Positions 7,857-15,975 of a stretch of DNA of 64,000 bases are shown piece by piece. The DNA is from Streptomyces syringium (GTDB lineage: Bacteria; Actinomycetota; Actinomycetes; Streptomycetales; Streptomycetaceae). Made by a program: the position numbers and the translations under genes. The DNA lies in contig NZ_JAGIOH010000001.1 of the NCBI RefSeq assembly GCF_017876625.1, forward strand, positions 3,989,501 through 4,053,500, written 5' to 3'. The first letter of the stretch is position 1; every line of letters starts with the position of its first letter. The notes under the pieces were generated by a model. The model made no database searches. It was not told where the DNA came from and saw only the letters and a list, made by a program, of their open reading frames with translations.

Positions 7857-9119
7857 TCAGATCTTCCGATCGCGCCCGGCGCCGAGCCCGAGCATCACCA
7901 AGCCCGCGCACACCACCAGGAGCAGGATGATCGGGATGTTCCAGCCGCCGGTCGCCTGGTGGACGGCGCCCAGCGCGAACGGCCCGACGGCCGCCAGCAG
8001 ATAGCCCCACGTCTGCGCCATGCCGGAGAGCCGGGCGGCGGTGTGGGCGTCGCGGGTGCGCAGCACCATCATCGTCAGTGCGAGGCCCAGCGCACCGCCC
8101 TGGCCGATGCCGAGCAGCACCGCCCACAGCCACGCACCGGCGACCGGGGCCACGAGCAGCCCGGTGATGCCCGCCGCCATGAACAGCACCACGGAGACCG
8201 CCAGCAGGCGCTGCGAGCGCATCCGCCCGGCCAGCATCGGCACGACGAACGAACCGGCCATCTGCACCAGGGTGCTGAACGCGAAGACGAGACCGGCCTC
8301 GGCCTTGCTCATGCCGTGGTCCGTGAAGATCGTCGGCAGCCAGGCGATGCAGACGTAGGCCACGAGCGACTGCGACCCCATGAAGAGGGTGATCTGCCAG
8401 GCCAGCGGCGTACGGACGAGGTCGGTGCCGGCACTGGGCACGGGCTTCGCCGAGGGCTGCCCGTGCCCGGTGCCCCGGCGCGAGATGACCACCTGCGGGA
8501 TCCACACCGCCGCGGCGAGCGCCGCGAGCAGCGCCCAGGAGGCGAGGGAGCCCTGCCAGCCGCCGAGGGCGTTCTCCAGCGGCACGGCGGAGGCCGCGGA
8601 GACGGTGGCGCCGAGGATCATCGCGGTCGAGTAGAGCGCGGTCATGCTCGCGGCCCGGTCCGGGAAGTCCCGCTTGATCAGACCCGGCATGAGGACGTTG
8701 AGCAGGGCTATCGCGGTGCCGACGAGCGCACAGCCGACGAAGAGCGCCACGACGGGCGGCGCGACGCGCAGCACGATGCCGCCGCACAGCAGCACGAGCG
8801 CGCCGCAGAGCACGGCCTCGGTGCCCCAGCGCCGGGCGAGCTTCGGCGCGACGATCGAGCCGAGCCCCATGAAGACGAGCGGAATGGTCGTCACCAGGCT
8901 GCTCGCGGCGGCGGCCAGGTGGAAGTGGTCGCCGATCTCGCCGAGGAGCGGCGAGACCCCGGCGAGCGCGGCCCGCATATTGAGCGAGGCGAGGACGATG
9001 CCGAGCATCACGAGCGCGGGATGGGCACGCAGCCGCCGTCTCGCGGCGGCCACGGGCGCGGTGGGCGCCAGGGCCTCCTCCGCGTCGATCAATGGTGCTT
9101 CGGACCTCGTCTCGGACAT
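7857..9119 (-). CDS. MFS transporter, CynX/NimT family
   Basis: 420-residue membrane protein with about 12 hydrophobic segments split into two six-helix halves. The first helix region HPALVMLGIVLASLNMR and following AALAGVSPLLGEI are characteristic of the CynX/NimT cyanate/nitroimidazole transporter family. ATG 9119 is preceded by a GGGAAAGG site. The divergent-looking but same-strand GntR gene lies 56 bp upstream, so the transporter probably belongs to the regulator's operon and may respond to its ligand. Substrate unknown; family members carry small anions or are uncharacterised. Confidence 0.88.
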   Translation of the reverse strand: MSETRSEAPLIDAEEALAPTAPVAAARRRLRAHPALVMLGIVLASLNMRAALAGVSPLLGEIGDHFHLAAAASSLVTTIPLVFMGLGSIVAPKLARRWGTEAVLCGALVLLCGGIVLRVAPPVVALFVGCALVGTAIALLNVLMPGLIKRDFPDRAASMTALYSTAMILGATVSAASAVPLENALGGWQGSLASWALLAALAAAVWIPQVVISRRGTGHGQPSAKPVPSAGTDLVRTPLAWQITLFMGSQSLVAYVCIAWLPTIFTDHGMSKAEAGLVFAFSTLVQMAGSFVVPMLAGRMRSQRLLAVSVVLFMAAGITGLLVAPVAGAWLWAVLLGIGQGGALGLALTMMVLRTRDAHTAARLSGMAQTWGYLLAAVGPFALGAVHQATGGWNIPIILLLVVCAGLVMLGLGAGRDRKI

Positions 9120-9175
9120 GGTGGTGCCTTTCCCAAAGGTGGTGCGGTGGTGCGGGGGGCGGCCGGGCCGTCGGG

Positions 9176-9886
9176 TCAGCGCTCGGCCAGCAGGGACTCG
9201 ACGGCCTGCTTCGGGCGGTCGAGCAGCGCCCGGGCGGCGCGGGCGGCGGCGTCGGGGTCACCGGAGGCGATGGCGTCCATGAGCGCGTGGTGGTCGCCGT
9301 GGACGATGCGCGGCATCTCGCGGTCGCCGAGCGCGGTGACCAGCGACTCGCGCACCGAGCTGCTGAACCAGCCGTAGGTGGCGGTCAGCGCGCTGTTGTG
9401 CGCGGCCTCGACGACGGCCTTGTGGAACGCGATGTCGTGATCGGCGTACAGCTCCAGATTCCCGGAGTCGGGCTGGCCGTCGGGGTCCTCGAACGCCGTC
9501 TGCGCGTCCAGCGCGGCGCGCATCCGCTCCAGGTCGGCGGGCTCGTGCCGGACCGCCGCGAGCCGCGCGGCCTCGGCCTCCAGCGCGATGCGCAGCTCCA
9601 GCACGTCCCGCACGCCGGCGCGCTGCAGACCGCGCATGATCTCGCCGGGGTCGGCGGTGGAGACGACGAACGTGCCCTCGCCCTGCCTGGAGCGCAGCAT
9701 TCCGGCGTGCACGAGGACGCGGACGGCTTCGCGGACGGTGTTGCGTCCGACCTGAAGCTGCTCGGCGAGCGCGTGCTCGGTGGGGATACGGCCGCCCACG
9801 GCCCATTCGCCGGCGGTGACCTGGGCTCGGAGCTGGTCGACGACGGTGTCCACCAGGGACTGGCGTCCGGCTGCTCTCAAGGTCAT
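9176..9886 (-). CDS. FadR/GntR-family transcriptional regulator
   Basis: 236-residue regulator with an N-terminal winged helix (GGRIPTEHALAEQLQVGRNT then VREAVRVLVHAGMLRSRQG, residues about 30-70) and an all-helical FCD ligand-binding domain. His residues in DHDIAFHKAVVEAAHN and HGDHHALMDAIASGD match the metal-binding FCD pattern. ATG 9886 has a CCGGAGGA site. It is transcribed with the downstream MFS transporter, which it likely regulates. A 6-bp-arm inverted repeat at 9929-9951 in its promoter is a candidate autoregulatory site. Confidence 0.9.
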   Translation of the reverse strand: MTLRAAGRQSLVDTVVDQLRAQVTAGEWAVGGRIPTEHALAEQLQVGRNTVREAVRVLVHAGMLRSRQGEGTFVVSTADPGEIMRGLQRAGVRDVLELRIALEAEAARLAAVRHEPADLERMRAALDAQTAFEDPDGQPDSGNLELYADHDIAFHKAVVEAAHNSALTATYGWFSSSVRESLVTALGDREMPRIVHGDHHALMDAIASGDPDAAARAARALLDRPKQAVESLLAER

Positions 9887-9928
9887 TTCGTCCTCCGGAC
9901 GGGGGGTCTGGACGGGGTTTGCCCGGTT

Positions 9929-9951
9929 GCCCAGTCATCCTACAACTGGGC
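9929..9951. promoter_or_regulatory. Candidate operator in the gntR promoter
   Basis: Inverted repeat GCCCAG-N11-CTGGGC, with the spacer reading TTGTAGGATGA on the minus strand. It lies 43-65 bp upstream of the GntR-family start. The spacer includes a TAGGAT sequence that could serve as a -10 element on the minus strand. Function is inferred from position only. Confidence 0.35.
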
Positions 9952-10026
9952 CGCTCAATCGCCGGACGGGCTTGAGGTGGCTGGATTCGTCGGCGCGCGG
10001 AGTTCTGGAGCCGCGGCTACCTTCGA

Positions 10027-10737
10027 ATGGTGACAGCCGCCGATCGGATACGCCGCTGGGTCTGCTCGTCACCCGGTACGCACATCTGGCTGCTGATCAT
10101 CGGCATCACCAGCCTCGTCATCGCGGCGGCCAGCGAGGGGCTGGAGACGTTCCTTCTCCACCGCACCAGCAGCAACATCCACGCACTCACCAAGCACCCG
10201 TTGCAGTCGCTGCTCATCAGTGGGTTCTGGATCGAGAGCCCGTCCTCGTTCCTGCTCTACGCCGTGCTCTTCGAGGTCTTCCACGCCAACGTCGAACGCT
10301 GGCTCGGCACCCTGCGCTGGCTGGTCACGGTGGCCGTCGCCCATGTCGCGGCCACGCTGATCAGCCAGGAGGTGCTGCTGCTGTCGATCCAGGAGCACGC
10401 GGTGCCCCGGTCGATGAAGCACGTTGTCGACATAGGGGTCTCGTACGGGCTCGCCGCTTCCGCCGGGGTGCTGGCCTACCGCCTGGCCCGGCCCTGGCGC
10501 TGGGCGTATCTGCCGGCGGTCACGCTGTTCTTCGGGCTGCCGCTCGTCACCGGGGGGACGACGTACACCGACCTCGGCCACGCGATCTCCGTGGCCGTGG
10601 GGCTGGCCTGCTGGCCGTTGACGCGCGGCCGGGGCACCTGGGGGCCGGTGCGGTGGCCGAGAGGACAGCCGGTCGGCGTCAGCCGAACAGCCGCTCCAGA
10701 ACGGCCGCGATCCCGTCGTTCTCGTTCGAGTCCGTGA
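10027..10737 (+). CDS. Rhomboid-like integral membrane protein
   Basis: 236-residue protein with about six hydrophobic segments, including WLLIIGITSLVIAAAS near the N-terminus, a LLYAVLFEVFHANVERWLG segment and a final GHAISVAVGLACWPL segment. The arrangement and the conserved GHAISV helix resemble the rhomboid-like proteins annotated in actinobacteria, but the GxSG catalytic serine motif is not evident, so protease activity is doubtful. The last 40 residues are arginine- and proline-rich and overlap the 3' end of the convergent HAD gene by 59 bp. Confidence 0.7.
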   Translation: MVTAADRIRRWVCSSPGTHIWLLIIGITSLVIAAASEGLETFLLHRTSSNIHALTKHPLQSLLISGFWIESPSSFLLYAVLFEVFHANVERWLGTLRWLVTVAVAHVAATLISQEVLLLSIQEHAVPRSMKHVVDIGVSYGLAASAGVLAYRLARPWRWAYLPAVTLFFGLPLVTGGTTYTDLGHAISVAVGLACWPLTRGRGTWGPVRWPRGQPVGVSRTAAPERPRSRRSRSSP

Positions 10738-11488
10738 TCTCGTCCGCGACGGCCCGCAGTTCCGGATGGGCGTTGGCCATGGCCACCCCGTGCGCGGCCC
10801 AGCCGAACATCGGGATGTCGTTGGGCATGTCACCGAAGGCGATGGTGTCGGCGGCCTTCACACCCAGGCGGCGCGCGGCCAGCGACAGACCCGTGGCCTT
10901 GCTCAGGCCCAGGGGCAGCAGCTCGACGATGCCTGCGCCCGCCATCGTCACGCCCACGAGGTCACCGGCGACCCGGCGGGCCACCTCGACCAGCTCGTCG
11001 TCGCCGAGGTCGGGGTGCTGGAGGTAGAGCTTGTTGAGCGGGGTGAGCCACAGCTCGGCCGGGTCCGTGATCGGGACGGCCGGCAGCGGGCCGTCCTGGA
11101 TGCGGTAGCCGGGGCCGATCAGGACGTCGCCGTCCATGCCGTCACGGCTGGCGGCGAGGTAGAGGGGGCCGATCTCGGCCTCGACCTTGGCGACGGCCAG
11201 CGCGGCGAGCTGCCGGTCCAGCGTCACCGACGTCAGCAGCCGGTGCTCGCCCGCGTGGTAGACCTGCGCGCCCTGGCCGCAGACCGCGAGGCCCCGGTAG
11301 TCCAGGGCCTCGAGTATCGCCCGGGTCCACGGGACGGACCGGCCGGTGACGATGATGTGCGCGGCACCGGCCGCCGTGGCCTGGGCGAGGGCGGCGCGGG
11401 TGCGCTCCGAGACGGTGTCGTCGGGTCGCAGCAGCGTGCCGTCGAGGTCGGTCGCGACAAGGCGGTACGGCGGCGGGGCGGCGCTCAC
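10679..11488 (-). CDS. Cof-type HAD-superfamily hydrolase
   Basis: 269-residue HAD phosphatase, probably acting on sugar phosphates or nucleotide cofactors. Motif I is VATDLDGTLL (nucleophile DLDGT, about residue 13), motif II is HIIVTGRS, motif III the Lys in GLSKATGLSLAARRLG, and motif IV IAFGDMPNDIPMFG. The central insertion is a type IIB (Cof) cap. GTG 11488 with an AGAGGAAG site is preferred; an in-frame ATG at 11524 is the alternative. It lies 112 bp downstream of serS on the same strand and may be co-transcribed. Confidence 0.88.
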   Translation of the reverse strand: MSAAPPPYRLVATDLDGTLLRPDDTVSERTRAALAQATAAGAAHIIVTGRSVPWTRAILEALDYRGLAVCGQGAQVYHAGEHRLLTSVTLDRQLAALAVAKVEAEIGPLYLAASRDGMDGDVLIGPGYRIQDGPLPAVPITDPAELWLTPLNKLYLQHPDLGDDELVEVARRVAGDLVGVTMAGAGIVELLPLGLSKATGLSLAARRLGVKAADTIAFGDMPNDIPMFGWAAHGVAMANAHPELRAVADEITDSNENDGIAAVLERLFG

Positions 11489-11600
11489 GGCGTCTTCCTC
11501 TTCGTTTCTCCGCCCGCGCGGCACCGTGGCGGCGCGGGCAGGGTGGTCGTGGGCAGCCCGCGCGGCGACCCGGAGGCCGCGCGCGAGCCGCCCGTACGCC

Positions 11601-12878
11601 TCACTTGGCGACCGGCTCCAGGAACTCGCGACCGCCCAGGTACGGGCGCAGCACCTCGGGGACGCGCACCGTGCCGTCGGCCTGCTGGTGGTTCTCCAGC
11701 AGCGCCACGATCGTGCGCGGCACCGCGCACAGCGTGCCGTTGAGCGTGGCCAGCGGCTTGACGTGCTTCCCGTCGCGCATGCGCACGGAGAGGCGGCGGG
11801 ACTGGAACTCGTCGCAGTTCGAGGTGGAGGTCAGCTCGCGGTACTTGCCCTGGGTGGGGATCCACGCCTCGCAGTCGAACTTGCGCGAGGCGGACGAACC
11901 GAGGTCGCCCGTGGCCACGTCGATGACCTGGTAGGGCAGCTCCAGGCTGGTGAGCCACTGCTTCTCCCACTCCAGGAGACGCGCGTGCTCGGCCTCGGCG
12001 TCCTCCGGGTCGACGTAGGAGAACATCTCCACCTTGTCGAACTGGTGGACGCGGAAGATGCCCCGGGTGTCCTTGCCGTACGTACCGGCCTCGCGGCGGA
12101 AGCACGGCGAGAAGCCCGCGTAGCGCAGCGGCAGCTTCTCCGCCTCGATGATCTCGTCCATGTGGTACGCGGCGAGCGGCACCTCGGACGTGCCGACCAG
12201 GTAGAAGTCGTCCTTCTCCAGGTGGTAGACGTCCTGGGCGGCCTGGCCGAGGAAGCCGGTGCCCTCCATGGCGCGCGGCTTGACCAGCGCGGGCGTCAGC
12301 ATCGGGATGAAGCCGGCGGCGGTGGCCTGGGCGATGGCGGCGTTGACAAGCGCGAGCTCGAGCAGGGCGCCGACGCCCGTCAGGTAGTAGAAGCGGGAGC
12401 CGGAGACCTTGGCGCCGCGCTCGACGTCGATCGCGCCGAGCGACTGGCCGAGCTCCAGGTGGTCCTTGGGCTCGAAGCCCTCGGCGGCGAAGTCACGGGG
12501 GGTGCCGACGGTCTCCAGGACGACGAAGTCGTCCTCGCCGCCGCGCGGCACGTCCGGGTGGACGAGGTTGCCGATCTGGAGCAGCAGGCGCTGCGTCTCG
12601 GCCGCGGCCTCGTCCTGCTCGGCGTCGGCGGCCTTGACGGCCGCGGACAGCTCGCCCGCCTTCTTCAGCAGCCCGGCCTTCTCGTCACCGGCGGCCTTGG
12701 GGATGAGCTTGCCGAGCGCCTTCTGCTCGGAGCGGAGTTCGTCGAAGCGGACGCTGGACGACCTGCGTCGTTCGTCGGCGGAGAGCAGCGCGTCGACGAT
12801 GTCGACGTCCTCTCCACGGGCGCGCTGGGAGGCGCGCACACGGTCGGGGTCCTCACGAAGCAGGCGAAGGTCAATCAC
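11601..12878 (-). CDS. serS: Seryl-tRNA synthetase
   Basis: 425-residue class II synthetase that charges tRNA-Ser (and initiates selenocysteinyl-tRNA synthesis where present). The N-terminal 110 residues form the antiparallel coiled-coil tRNA arm. Motif 2 is seen in PCFRREAGTYGKDTRGIFR and motif 3 in the C-terminal LNGTLCAVPRTIVALLEN region; TSTSNCDEFQSRR marks the serine/ATP pocket. Length matches the family. It begins the serS-HAD unit and its upstream region is an exceptional 637-bp gap full of DnaA-box-like sites. Confidence 0.97.
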   Translation of the reverse strand: MIDLRLLREDPDRVRASQRARGEDVDIVDALLSADERRRSSSVRFDELRSEQKALGKLIPKAAGDEKAGLLKKAGELSAAVKAADAEQDEAAAETQRLLLQIGNLVHPDVPRGGEDDFVVLETVGTPRDFAAEGFEPKDHLELGQSLGAIDVERGAKVSGSRFYYLTGVGALLELALVNAAIAQATAAGFIPMLTPALVKPRAMEGTGFLGQAAQDVYHLEKDDFYLVGTSEVPLAAYHMDEIIEAEKLPLRYAGFSPCFRREAGTYGKDTRGIFRVHQFDKVEMFSYVDPEDAEAEHARLLEWEKQWLTSLELPYQVIDVATGDLGSSASRKFDCEAWIPTQGKYRELTSTSNCDEFQSRRLSVRMRDGKHVKPLATLNGTLCAVPRTIVALLENHQQADGTVRVPEVLRPYLGGREFLEPVAK

Positions 12879-13083
12879 CCCTCCAGGCTACCGTTGCGGG
12901 CTGCGCCTGCCGCACGCGATATTCCTCTTCGTGTCGATATGTCCCATATTGAGGCGGGTGGAAAACGCTGTGAATAAGGAGGGCGCGCGGGTGCCGGGGA
13001 ATTCGCGCGCATTTGCTGAAAAGGGGCATAGGGGCGGCACCTGACGCTGACACCCCTTGCGGCGGGCGGGAGTTGGCGGCCCG

Positions 13084-13459
13084 TTGTCCACAGGGGTGAG
13101 GGGTTCCGATTCTTTATCCACAGGCTGTGCGTGGAATCTGTGGATGCCGGAAGGGATCGTTCCGCCTCTACTGTCCTGTGCCGCAGTTTCTCCGGGTAAA
13201 CGTCGCGCGAGTGCTCATTCGGGTGGTAATTGCTCGCCCTAAAGGGTTATTCGAAGGCGTTCAGGTGACGAAGGGGGCTCGGGGCGGGCGTGAGTGCGGA
13301 CGGTCGCCCTGTGGACGGCCGCCTCATAGCTAGAGAGATTTGTCGACCTTGACCGATTCGTCTGATGCGGAGAGGGGTGACCGTGTCGACTTATCCCCAG
13401 GTCGAGTCGCGCCCTGTGGATAACTTCGTCGACTATCCACACCACCGCTGTGTGGAAGG
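13084..13459. other. Cluster of DnaA-box-like sites between serS and pheA
   Basis: Inside a 637-bp gap without genes (12879-13515) lie several 9-mers matching the actinobacterial DnaA box YYRTCCACA: TTGTCCACA at 13084 (+), TTATCCACA at 13114 (+), CCGTCCACA at 13310-13318 (-), TTATCCACA at 13415-13423 (-) and CTATCCACA at 13433 (+). Near-matches are at 13139-13147, 13391-13399 and 13451-13459. This is far above chance density. Streptomyces coelicolor has DnaA-box clusters outside oriC that titrate DnaA; one, D78, lies roughly 78 kb from oriC, compatible with this gene neighbourhood. Equivalence is inferred, not proven. Confidence 0.75.
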
Positions 13460-13515
13460 CCACGCCACGCCACGCCGCTGCGTTGCGCTGCCTCGGAGCA
13501 GTGCCCGCCCGCCGA

Positions 13516-14445
13516 TCAGGCCCGGCCGTCCTGGCAGCGCGTCAGCCAGTCCGCGGCGGCCACGAAGTCGTCGTCCGACGTCCCCGGCCGCGGCGGAACG
13601 CCGGCGTCCACCCCCGCCTGCGGGTACGAGCCGAGGAACCGCACCTTCGGGCACGTCCGCTTCAGCCCCATCAGCGCCTCGCCCACCCGGCGGTCGGTGA
13701 TGTGCCCCTCACAGTCGATGGAGAAGCAGTACTGCCCCATGCCCTCGCCCGTGGGCCGCGATTCGATCCGCATCAGGTTCACCCCGCGCGAGGCGAACTC
13801 CTGCAGCAGCTCCAGCAGCGCGCCCGGGTGGTTGTCGCGCAGCCAGACGACGAACGACGTCCGGTCGGCACCCGTGCGCGCCGCGGGCCGCGCCGGACGG
13901 CCGGCCAGCACGAAGCGGGTCTGCGCGTTCTGCGCGTCGTGGATGTCGGTGTACAGCGCCTCGAGCCCGTACGTCGCCGCCGCGAACTCCCCGGCGAACG
14001 CGGCGTCGTAGCGCCCCTCCTGCACCAGCCGCGCCCCGTCCGCGTTGGACGCCGACGACTCCCACAGCGCGTCCGGCAGGTGCTGCGCCAGCCAGTTGCG
14101 CACCTGCGGCTGTGCGACGGGGTGACCGGTGACGGTCTTGATGTCCGCGAGCCGGGTGCCGGGGCGGACGAGCAGCGCGAAGGCGATCTGGAGCAGCACC
14201 TCTCGGTAGATCATCAGCGGTGCGCCGGTGGCGAGTTCGTCGAGCGTCGCGGTGACGCCGCCCTCCACGGAATTCTCGATCGGCACGAGCGCGGCGGCGG
14301 CCTCGCCGTTGCGCACGGCGTCGAGCGCGGTCGGCACGGAGACCATGGGCACGAGTTCGCGGGTCGCGGCCTCGGGGAGCGTACGGAGCGCGGCCTCGGT
14401 GAAGGTGCCCTCGGGGCCGAGATAGGCATAGCGGCTGGGGGACAT
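13516..14445 (-). CDS. pheA: Prephenate dehydratase
   Basis: 309-residue monofunctional prephenate dehydratase making phenylpyruvate in phenylalanine synthesis. The N-terminal catalytic domain shows YLGPEGTFTEAAL, AALVPIENSVEGG and the NAQTRFVLAGR region with the catalytic Thr-Arg-Phe. A C-terminal ACT domain carries the Phe-binding signature RIESRPTGEG, so feedback inhibition is expected. ATG 14445 follows a GAGGAG site; the frame extends upstream to 14559 without family similarity. No chorismate mutase domain is fused. Confidence 0.95.
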   Translation of the reverse strand: MSPSRYAYLGPEGTFTEAALRTLPEAATRELVPMVSVPTALDAVRNGEAAAALVPIENSVEGGVTATLDELATGAPLMIYREVLLQIAFALLVRPGTRLADIKTVTGHPVAQPQVRNWLAQHLPDALWESSASNADGARLVQEGRYDAAFAGEFAAATYGLEALYTDIHDAQNAQTRFVLAGRPARPAARTGADRTSFVVWLRDNHPGALLELLQEFASRGVNLMRIESRPTGEGMGQYCFSIDCEGHITDRRVGEALMGLKRTCPKVRFLGSYPQAGVDAGVPPRPGTSDDDFVAAADWLTRCQDGRA

Positions 14446-14576
14446 GTGCGCTCCTCGCGGGTGGTTTGGGGGCAGCGTCGTCACGATATCTTCCGGCCGG
14501 GACGGTCGGTTCGTACCGGGGCTCGAGGACCGCGAAGCCGGCCGGCACGCAGCCGACAAGGCCTGCGCCCAGGGGC

Positions 14577-14593
14577 CCGGGGCGGAGCCCCGG
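14577..14593. terminator. Short GC hairpin downstream of dtpA
   Basis: CCGGGGC at 14577-14583 pairs with GCCCCGG at 14587-14593 across a 3-nt loop, 33 bp beyond the dtpA stop in the dtpA-pheA gap. It is a plausible but weak terminator for the copper operon. Confidence 0.4.
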
Positions 14594-14625
14594 TTTCGGG
14601 AAGGGGCGGGACTGGGGAAGAAGCC

Positions 14626-15975
14626 TCACCCCTCCAGCAACCGCTGCCCCACATACTCGCCCGGCGCGCAGCCACCCGGCACCGCGTACAACCCACTCGC
14701 CTCGTGCCGCAGGAACCGCGACAGCCCGTCCCCCCGGTCCAGCTTCCGTTGCACGGGGACGAAGCCCTTCAGGGGGTCCGCCTGCCAGGCGACGAACAGC
14801 AGCCCCGCGTCCGGGGCGCCGTCGTCCAGGAAGCCGTCGTGGTAGGAGAACGCCCGGCGCAGCATGGCCGCGCCCCGGTTGGACTCCGGTGCCGCCACGC
14901 GGATGTGCGCGTCGCCCGCGATGGCGAGCGAGCCGTCCTTCTCGATCTTGGTCAGGTCGACCGGCGTCGTCTCCGTGCCGCCGGACAGCGGGGCGCCGTC
15001 CGACTTGCGGCGGCCGATGACCTTCTCCTGGCGTTCCAGCGACAGGTGGTCCCAGCTGTCGAGCAGCATGCGGATGCGCCGGACGACGGCGTACGAGCCG
15101 CCCGCCATCCAGTCGCCGTCGCGGTCCGGCACGAAGACCCGGGAGGCGAAGTCGGGGTCCGACGGCTTGGGGTTGTTGGTGCCGTCCATCTGGCCCATCA
15201 GATTGCGGCCGGTCAGCGGTCGCGCGGTCGCGCCGGGCGACCGGTTGAAGCCGTTCATCTGCCAGCGGACGCGTGCCGTGCCGGCGGCCTGCTTCTGGAG
15301 CAGGCGCAGCGCGTGGAAGGCGACGAGCGAGTCGTCGGCGCCGATCTGTACCCACAGGTCGCCGTCGCTGCGCTTGCGGTCGAGCGCGTCGGCGGTGAAG
15401 TCGGGCAGCGGCTCCAGGGCCGCCGGCCGCTTCGCGGTCAGCCCGGTGCGGTCGAAGAAGCTGCGGCCGAAGCCGAAGGTGACGGTCAGCGAGGACGGGC
15501 CCGCGTCCAGGGCGATGCCCGTGTCGTCGCCCTTCGGCGCCTCGCCCGCCGCCAGCTCCGCCGCCGTCGCCGACCAGCGGCGCAGCAGCGCGGCGGCGGC
15601 CTTGCGGTCGGCTCCCGGGGCGAGGTCGAAGGCGACGAGGTGGCCGTGCGCCTGCGCGGGCTCGGCGATGCCGGCCTGGTGGGTGCCGTGGAAGGGCAGG
15701 GTCGCGGAGCCGACGCCGGCCAGCGCGGCCGGTGCGTCCCGTACGGCCTCGGCCCCGAACGCGCCGGCCGCGCCGCCCGCGACGAGCCCGGCCGCGCCCG
15801 CGGCCCCGGCGGTGCCCAGCAGACGACGGCGGCTGATGCCGTGGTGCTGCTCGGCCCGCGTACTCTCCCCGGCCTGCCCGGCCCGCGGGCTCTTCTCAGC
15901 CTGCCCGGCCTGCTTGCCCGGTCCGGCCTGTCCAGCCAGCTTCGTCTGCCCGGCCTGCTTCGCCTGTTCAGCCAT
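14626..15975 (-). CDS. dtpA: Tat-exported DyP-type heme peroxidase (DtpA/EfeB-like)
   Basis: 449-residue secreted dye-decolorizing peroxidase. The N-terminus is an unusual 45-residue Gln/Ala/Gly-rich extension before the twin-arginine motif SRRRLLG and a hydrophobic h-region. The mature domain shows the DyP GxxDG motif in GQMDGTNN (distal Asp) and the probable proximal heme ligand His in GDAHIRVAAPE. In S. lividans the DtpA enzyme is a Tat substrate needed, with Sco and ECuC, for maturation of the copper oxidase GlxA; the same gene neighbourhood is present here. ATG 15975 overlaps the copCD stop (ATGA). Confidence 0.9.
   Translation of the reverse strand: MAEQAKQAGQTKLAGQAGPGKQAGQAEKSPRAGQAGESTRAEQHHGISRRRLLGTAGAAGAAGLVAGGAAGAFGAEAVRDAPAALAGVGSATLPFHGTHQAGIAEPAQAHGHLVAFDLAPGADRKAAAALLRRWSATAAELAAGEAPKGDDTGIALDAGPSSLTVTFGFGRSFFDRTGLTAKRPAALEPLPDFTADALDRKRSDGDLWVQIGADDSLVAFHALRLLQKQAAGTARVRWQMNGFNRSPGATARPLTGRNLMGQMDGTNNPKPSDPDFASRVFVPDRDGDWMAGGSYAVVRRIRMLLDSWDHLSLERQEKVIGRRKSDGAPLSGGTETTPVDLTKIEKDGSLAIAGDAHIRVAAPESNRGAAMLRRAFSYHDGFLDDGAPDAGLLFVAWQADPLKGFVPVQRKLDRGDGLSRFLRHEASGLYAVPGGCAPGEYVGQRLLEG

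Noticed and set aside
7275..9377. 700-codon plus-strand frame across the MFS and GntR genes
   Set aside because: Composition is His/Gln/Arg-rich shadow sequence; real genes with motifs lie on the minus strand.
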